From contig VGSX01000120.1 in the NCBI GenBank assembly GCA_016874895.1, positions 1 through 9,678 of the forward strand: 9,678 nucleotides of DNA, in the 5' to 3' direction. The notes beneath the pieces are model-generated. The model made no database searches. It was given only the letters and a program-made list of their open reading frames with translations, and was not told the DNA's origin. The stretch comes from Deltaproteobacteria bacterium. GTDB taxonomy: Bacteria; Desulfobacterota; Desulfobaccia; Desulfobaccales; Desulfobaccaceae. Of the stretch, positions 5,817 through 9,678 are shown in pieces (the first letter of the stretch is position 1; every line of letters begins with the position of its first letter). Position numbers and translations under genes: made by a program.

Positions 5817-7304
5817 TTATGGGTGGGGCACAGGCCCCGGCGCGACTTGAAAGAAAGTTACCAGCCTGACCAAACCCAGGGTGTCCATCCGGCAGTAGGC
5901 CAGCAGTTTCTCGGAGAGCTCCTGCCGGCGCTCCGGGGGCGTGGCCGGGTCAATGGCCTCCGCATATGCCAGTTGGGCGCTGCCGCCGTCCTGGACCTCA
6001 TCCAGGCTTTCATAATCCAGATCCGGCGCGATGGTGGGAAGGACAGCCTTCAAGCTCCAGGTCCCTTTCATCTGTTGATGATAGTAATGCCGGCGGGTCA
6101 GGGGCAGCAAGTCCTCGATACGAGCCAGGAGACCGCCGAGATTTTCCGCCAGATCGGGGAACATGGCCATCAGACTGTTAATGATCGTTTTTTCATAATG
6201 CCCATAGGAAAATATGGGGCCGCTGTCCCCCAAAACGGCCAGCAGTCTTTCGGCCAGGGAGCGCGATGGGGACTGGCCGCTGGTGTCCAGGAACCAGGTA
6301 TGGGTCAACTCACCCGGCTGCGCTTCGATATGGCAGGAGAACTGGAAGGGTAATTGCTGATAGGGGCGGGTGCCGGCCCAAATGGGGACGGCGAATTGGA
6401 TGGTCTCAAAGTCCAGGTAATAGCGGGGATACGTCAATTCCCGGAGGTATTCCCCGGCCCCGGGTTCGAGTTCCGGCTGGCCGCTCACAGTTATCCGGCG
6501 GACCCGCTCGTGGTTGTCGCTGCTTAAATACCCTTCGGGAATCTGGCGGATATCGTCAATACCATCGGTCTTAAGAGCTTCTAACAGATACCCCCTGGCA
6601 TAAGGCAAGGCGTTTATGGGATATTCCGGCGGGTCCGGCTGTCCCTGGGAGCAGTAAGACCAGAAGGGACACGGGTACGGGTCGTCACAATGGCCGCCGG
6701 TTTCGATGAGCGGCATCTCCCCTTGCAGCAGGCTCCTAAATTCGGCGACTTTTCCGGGGATCTGGTCCAGGTAAGGCCGGATGGTGGCGGTGAGGTCTTG
6801 GTAGGCAAGAAGTCCCTGATACTCGGAGTTGCCCGGATAGATGAAGCTGTTATCCACGTGGGCCAGTTCCACCCTCTCCAGGGGATACCCGGCGCCTTCT
6901 ATGACCCAGACCTGGACTGCACAATCCCAAAGGTAATGGTCTTTGACTTCGGTGGCAGCCTTGACTTCGATCAGGCGGTGCCCGGTGTCGCCCTGTCGAA
7001 AGATGTCAGCCCGGACCAGAACGCCGCTAAAAGAGAAGGTGGCCTCATAGAACAAGGCTTGTGAGGGTTGAGCCAGGAGCAGGCGGGTCTCTTCCAGGGC
7101 CCGGGAAAGCCCTTCATCATATTCGATCATCCGCCCACCGGAGTGCAACTGCCGGGCGACTTCGCCCACCTGATTCCCGTAATTAAATGCCTTTTGTTGA
7201 TCGTCGCTTTCCTCGGCCAGCTCCGGATTATGCACTTCCAGGTAGAGGCGTTTGGGGCACTGGAGACCGGAGAGGATTTTGGATTTTGACAGATAAGAGT
7301 TCAA
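5817..7304 (-). CDS. DUF2779 protein: Cas4/RecB-like nuclease fused to DnaQ-like exonuclease
   Basis: A 495-residue predicted two-nuclease protein. The N-terminus SYLSKSKILSGLQCPKRLYLE is typical of the family. The first half is a RecB/Cas4-type PD-(D/E)XK domain: E87, D100 in VRADIF, E113-V-K115 in LIEVKAAT, and Q131 in a QxxY-like helix. C16 together with C206, C212 and C218 (HCDDPYPCPFWSYC) gives the one-plus-three cysteine spacing of Cas4/AddB iron-sulfur nucleases. The second half is DUF2779, a DnaQ/RNase H-like exonuclease: D298-F-E300 in YYLDFET, D340, and YCRMD with D474. The start is TTG at 7304, 8 nt after the stop of the upstream gene; the Shine-Dalgarno signal is weak (AAGGGA, further than ideal). 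It is GC-rich, unlike the three minus-strand genes before it. It probably degrades or trims DNA ends; the target is unknown. Confidence 0.9.
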   Translation of the reverse strand: MNSYLSKSKILSGLQCPKRLYLEVHNPELAEESDDQQKAFNYGNQVGEVARQLHSGGRMIEYDEGLSRALEETRLLLAQPSQALFYEATFSFSGVLVRADIFRQGDTGHRLIEVKAATEVKDHYLWDCAVQVWVIEGAGYPLERVELAHVDNSFIYPGNSEYQGLLAYQDLTATIRPYLDQIPGKVAEFRSLLQGEMPLIETGGHCDDPYPCPFWSYCSQGQPDPPEYPINALPYARGYLLEALKTDGIDDIRQIPEGYLSSDNHERVRRITVSGQPELEPGAGEYLRELTYPRYYLDFETIQFAVPIWAGTRPYQQLPFQFSCHIEAQPGELTHTWFLDTSGQSPSRSLAERLLAVLGDSGPIFSYGHYEKTIINSLMAMFPDLAENLGGLLARIEDLLPLTRRHYYHQQMKGTWSLKAVLPTIAPDLDYESLDEVQDGGSAQLAYAEAIDPATPPERRQELSEKLLAYCRMDTLGLVRLVTFFQVAPGPVPHP

Positions 7305-7312
7305 GGCAAATC

Positions 7313-8203
7313 TTATATCCCTTTGGTTAAAGCATCTATCATGTCAAGCCATGCGCGGACGTTGAGAGGTAGAAAACTTTTTGCGGATAATAAAAATGTT
7401 TCTATTTCGGCACGATCAAGACAAATAATATGCTTCTGCGTGGATTGGTTGGAGTATCCGGCAGGGCTAAATAAATAAAAGTCATGAGGGAATTTATAAT
7501 ATTCGATAGGGTCAAGTATGCTATTCCCACTTTTAACTTGAACATAAGTCGGTTGTCCTGATTTTGGATCAACCAACTCGTACTCATGGGATAGTGTACT
7601 ATTTTGGGTAGAGCGAGAACTTGGCACAAACAACAACCCTTTCTTGAACTGCAGATAAAGGCCAACTATGTCTTCTAAATCGGTATCCGAGAGAAGGCTA
7701 AAGATATCAATACTTGGAGGAGGAACCATCTTAAGGCTGACCCCAGCTAACTGGTTAAAAACAAATATAGAAAACAACTCTGCTGTTTCATCGTGTATTT
7801 GCTGGACCGTGGCAGAAGGCCTGAAACAATTTATTATTTTGCCAGCCACTCTAGTCCCGACGCGATAAAGTTTACAAGGGCGAACATTTATGATGTCAGC
7901 CTTCAAATTATCCAATGAGTCCCTATATTCCCACTCTCCTGTAATCCTCCCGAGATAATAGGCACCATAAAAATCGCGGACCCAAACTAAATCATCAATT
8001 GCCATTCTCCAACAAATGGCATTAGTCGCACGAGACCATCCTATGCCACCGTGTTCCTTTTCACCGAAAGACCAATATTCATCTCGGTCTTTCGGTTTGT
8101 TCGTCACCCTCCATCCAATGCCGATGACTTCTTGATTAAGGCAAATGTCAACTGGATCAACATCTTCTGAATCTGGTCTTAAATGTACGCGCCAAATGGC
8201 CAT
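7313..8203 (-). CDS. PUA/EVE-like domain fused to PD-(D/E)XK nuclease domain
   Basis: A 296-residue protein from ATG 8203, chosen because GGAG at 8212-8215 sits 8 nt upstream; a TTG at 8233 would add ten residues. The N-terminal ~95 residues start MAIWRVHLRP and contain VIGIGWRVT, W56 in GIGWSRATN, DDLVWVRDFYGAYYLGRITGEWEY. This is a PUA/EVE-like pattern, laid out like the N-terminus of the Mrr-like protein at 3267. The C-terminal part has E177 in LEDIVGLYLQF, then E209/D212 in HEYELVDPKSG, Q222-V-K224 in YVQVKSGNS and a last strand HDFYLFSPAGY, fitting a PD-(D/E)XK nuclease. AT-rich; the DUF2779 gene begins 8 nt after its stop, so the two are probably co-transcribed. Likely a nuclease that recognises modified or otherwise marked DNA (inference). 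Confidence 0.82.
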   Translation of the reverse strand: MAIWRVHLRPDSEDVDPVDICLNQEVIGIGWRVTNKPKDRDEYWSFGEKEHGGIGWSRATNAICWRMAIDDLVWVRDFYGAYYLGRITGEWEYRDSLDNLKADIINVRPCKLYRVGTRVAGKIINCFRPSATVQQIHDETAELFSIFVFNQLAGVSLKMVPPPSIDIFSLLSDTDLEDIVGLYLQFKKGLLFVPSSRSTQNSTLSHEYELVDPKSGQPTYVQVKSGNSILDPIEYYKFPHDFYLFSPAGYSNQSTQKHIICLDRAEIETFLLSAKSFLPLNVRAWLDMIDALTKGI

Positions 8204-8211
8204 ATTATTTA

Positions 8212-8215
8212 CTCC
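8212..8215 (-). promoter_or_regulatory. Ribosome binding site deciding the start at 8203
   Basis: GGAG on the minus strand with an 8-nt spacer to ATG 8203. The alternative TTG 8233 lacks a purine run at the right distance. Confidence 0.5.
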
Positions 8216-8269
8216 AGTATTAACTGTTAACAATTATTACTTTCCCATTTTAAAAATTACGAAAATTTT

Positions 8270-9133
8270 CTATTCATCATTATCCGTATCGTCCCAAGAT
8301 TCCAAAACCTCCTCAGACCCGTCCAAAGAAATGCATACAACTCTCTCGGGATATTCGACTAAAAGACATTCATCCTCATCATTCCATTGCCCTGAAAATG
8401 ATAATTCTATCGAGTTAGTATCATGGCAAACTATGCCTATCATTGACCCCAGAAATATCGTTATAAACCCTCTTTTATGATTACGGTAAAAAACAGCCAC
8501 CCTGATGTCCTCGGTATCAGCTCTTTTCTTGATCTCCTGAATCTGGTCCGTCGGGAAACCCTGGCCCCATCCGATTATCTCCTCCGGGTCCGTGCCCTTC
8601 GGAAATAATTTATCCCTGTTTTCCTCATCTAAACCTGAAGAGGTCTCCGTGCGCAGGGGCTCTGTTCTCCTATATCCTCTTTTCCAATTGCAAAAGGACC
8701 CTTTTATCTCCTGAGAATCTTCGTCTGCGCGAAGGTAAAGTAATTCCATCTCCCTTACGGTTACTTCCTTTTTGAAGGATGGGTCTTTCTCAAGCTCCAT
8801 ATGAATAGAAGGGTCTTCTCCATTTTGCAATGCCCTGGCAAAGTCATCTTCGATATATTTCTTCATTTCAAAGTCAAATTTTATTGCCTGCCCCCCATAA
8901 GCATTTTCATCGTACCCAAAAACTTCTCTCTCGGCCTCACCGGGTCTTAGTTTACTATCCCAAAGGCCAAACACAGCGCCTGTCTTTCTCATGTTTCTAC
9001 TATATGAGGCCTTCCTTAAAACAAGCTCGTCGACTTCAGCTATTACTCGACCCCTATCGGCCCCTTCTTTGGCCTCGATACTGAATGTCCATTTTTTTGT
9101 ATTGAGATATGCGAGGACTCTAAGCTTCGTCAT
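8270..9133 (-). CDS. Hypothetical protein, 287 residues, unknown family
   Basis: I do not recognise this protein. It begins MTKLRVLAYLNTKKWTF and appears soluble, highly charged and acidic at the end (SWDDTDNDE), with no signal peptide or membrane helix. Visible segments are a strand-rich start, KFDFEMKKYIEDDFARAL in the middle, a region with charged clusters RGYRRTEPLRTE (about 160), EEIIGWGQGF, then RVAVFYRNHKRGFITIFLGSMIGIV, which looks like a beta-rich C-terminal domain. I see no nuclease, helicase or methyltransferase motif. It starts 3 nt after the stop of the 91-residue gene, with GGGGAT upstream as a ribosome site, so the two are surely co-transcribed and probably work together. It is AT-rich and followed by a 66-nt gap before the nuclease gene at 7313-8203. 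Confidence 0.78.
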   Translation of the reverse strand: MTKLRVLAYLNTKKWTFSIEAKEGADRGRVIAEVDELVLRKASYSRNMRKTGAVFGLWDSKLRPGEAEREVFGYDENAYGGQAIKFDFEMKKYIEDDFARALQNGEDPSIHMELEKDPSFKKEVTVREMELLYLRADEDSQEIKGSFCNWKRGYRRTEPLRTETSSGLDEENRDKLFPKGTDPEEIIGWGQGFPTDQIQEIKKRADTEDIRVAVFYRNHKRGFITIFLGSMIGIVCHDTNSIELSFSGQWNDEDECLLVEYPERVVCISLDGSEEVLESWDDTDNDE

Positions 9134-9136
9134 TGT

Positions 9137-9412
9137 TTATCCCCGCTTTTTCTCTGAAAAGGTTTCGTCAACATAATCCCCCCATCCTTGACCCTTTGCT
9201 TTTCGAATCAGTTCTTCTATCAACTCCATTGATGGAAGCCTTGCCTGGCCTCTTGCAGGCTGCAAACTTCCATCTTTCCTTCTCCAAATGAAACGATACC
9301 CATATTCAGGAACTTCGTCGCTGTCATAAATGTATTGGGCCCATTGAAAACATAGATTCCATTCTCCTGGCCACTCTGTGCATGTCTCTTTTATGATTCG
9401 TACTCTGGACAT
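9137..9412 (-). CDS. Small hypothetical protein, 91 residues
   Basis: The protein begins MSRVRIIKETCTEWPGEW and is rich in tryptophan and aromatic residues (FQWAQYIYD, YGYRFIWRRKDGS). An ARGQARLPS stretch and an amphipathic helix MELIEELIRKAKGQGWGDY follow. The layout suggests a small beta-alpha domain of the kind found in conserved hypothetical proteins; I cannot name the family with confidence. AGGAGGG (9417-9423) with a short spacer fixes ATG 9412; the frame stays open to 9493, but that leader is a hydrophobic artefact without a ribosome site. It is the first gene of the minus-strand arm and immediately precedes the 287-residue gene (3-nt gap). A regulator or small partner of that protein is plausible but unproven. 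Confidence 0.75.
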   Translation of the reverse strand: MSRVRIIKETCTEWPGEWNLCFQWAQYIYDSDEVPEYGYRFIWRRKDGSLQPARGQARLPSMELIEELIRKAKGQGWGDYVDETFSEKKRG

Positions 9413-9416
9413 ACAA

Positions 9417-9423
9417 CCCTCCT
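9417..9423 (-). promoter_or_regulatory. Ribosome binding site of the 91-residue gene
   Basis: AGGAGGG on the minus strand lies 4 nt before ATG 9412. It favours this start over the in-frame ATG at 9493. Confidence 0.65.
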
Positions 9424-9504
9424 CAAAAAATAGCGATGTTTCTATCTGTCTTATCAGGCAGATCAAGCATATCATAATGATCGTAAAAAACAATAGGTAT
9501 TTTC

Positions 9505-9522
9505 AATTTTTTTAAAAAAATT
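9505..9522. repeat. Perfect 18-bp A/T palindrome
   Basis: AA, seven T, seven A and TT form a gapless palindrome upstream of the minus-strand arm. Just 3' of it the composition switches from AT-rich to GC-rich. It could be a bent or easily opened element near the promoter, or a mark of a recombination junction. Confidence 0.6.
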
Positions 9523-9678
9523 ACCGGGGAGAGCTGGCTGGACAAAGATGAATTGATCTCGGCATGTACCGCACCCGGTTTTCTGGACACAAGTTTTTCT
9601 TAAGCCGCCATGGCGGAGTTCTGTGTTAGCCAGTGAGTTCGGGCCTGCCAGGGGCTTTGATAGCCGTTTTTTTCCACC
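9523..9678. other. GC-rich right edge, no gene seen, possible insertion-sequence end
   Basis: No credible coding frame or ribosome site lies here. On the minus strand the sequence TGTCCAGAAAACCGG (9589-9575) starts with the TGTCC often seen at insertion-sequence ends, and a 12-bp palindrome CCGCCATGGCGG sits at 9605-9616. The abrupt composition change from the AT-rich genes suggests that this belongs to a different unit, perhaps a mobile element continuing past the window. Evidence is weak. Confidence 0.3.

Noticed and set aside
5748..6353. Plus-strand open frame of 201 codons
   Set aside because: It lies opposite the DUF2779 gene and across the repeat spacer, lacks a recognisable domain, and is a shadow of the GC-rich minus-strand gene.
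8220..8230. Small inverted repeat TTAAC-T-GTTAA upstream of the gene at 7313-8203
   Set aside because: It has only five-base arms in AT-rich DNA and could easily arise by chance, so it is not called an operator.

Overview
The window looks like an accessory, defence-type locus from a mid-to-high GC bacterium. Desulfobacterota or a relative is my guess, from the DUF2779-type nuclease and the style of the intergenic repeats, but it is only a guess: there is no rRNA, tRNA or housekeeping gene to anchor it.

The layout is convergent. The plus-strand arm (about 94-5580) carries a tandem AAA+ ATPase, a 138-residue protein of unknown family, a PD-(D/E)XK-like protein that lacks the usual lysine, an Mrr-type nuclease with a PUA/EVE-like N-terminus, and a beta-CASP metallo-beta-lactamase nuclease. 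The minus-strand arm (9412 down to 5817) carries a 91-residue protein, a 287-residue protein, a second PUA/EVE-like domain fused to a PD-(D/E)XK nuclease, and a DUF2779 protein combining a Cas4/RecB-like nuclease with a DnaQ-like exonuclease. The arms meet at a 236-bp spacer (5581-5816) holding a degenerate heptamer array and at least five inverted repeats.

The edges look mobile. The first ~40 codons of the left-most open frame resemble the helix-turn-helix start of an IS3-type OrfA protein and run straight into the ATPase. The right ~150 bp is GC-rich, appears non-coding and starts next to a perfect A/T palindrome.

Composition is mosaic. The ATPase, the 138-residue gene, the MBL gene and the DUF2779 gene are GC-rich. 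The two nuclease genes at 2539-4229 and the three genes at 7313-9412 are clearly AT-richer, so they probably joined separately.

Working model (inference): an ATPase-driven nucleic-acid surveillance or defence locus with one ATPase machine and four to five candidate nucleases, two of which carry a reader-like N-terminal domain that could sense modified bases. No methyltransferase, reverse transcriptase, integrase or CRISPR array is visible inside the window.
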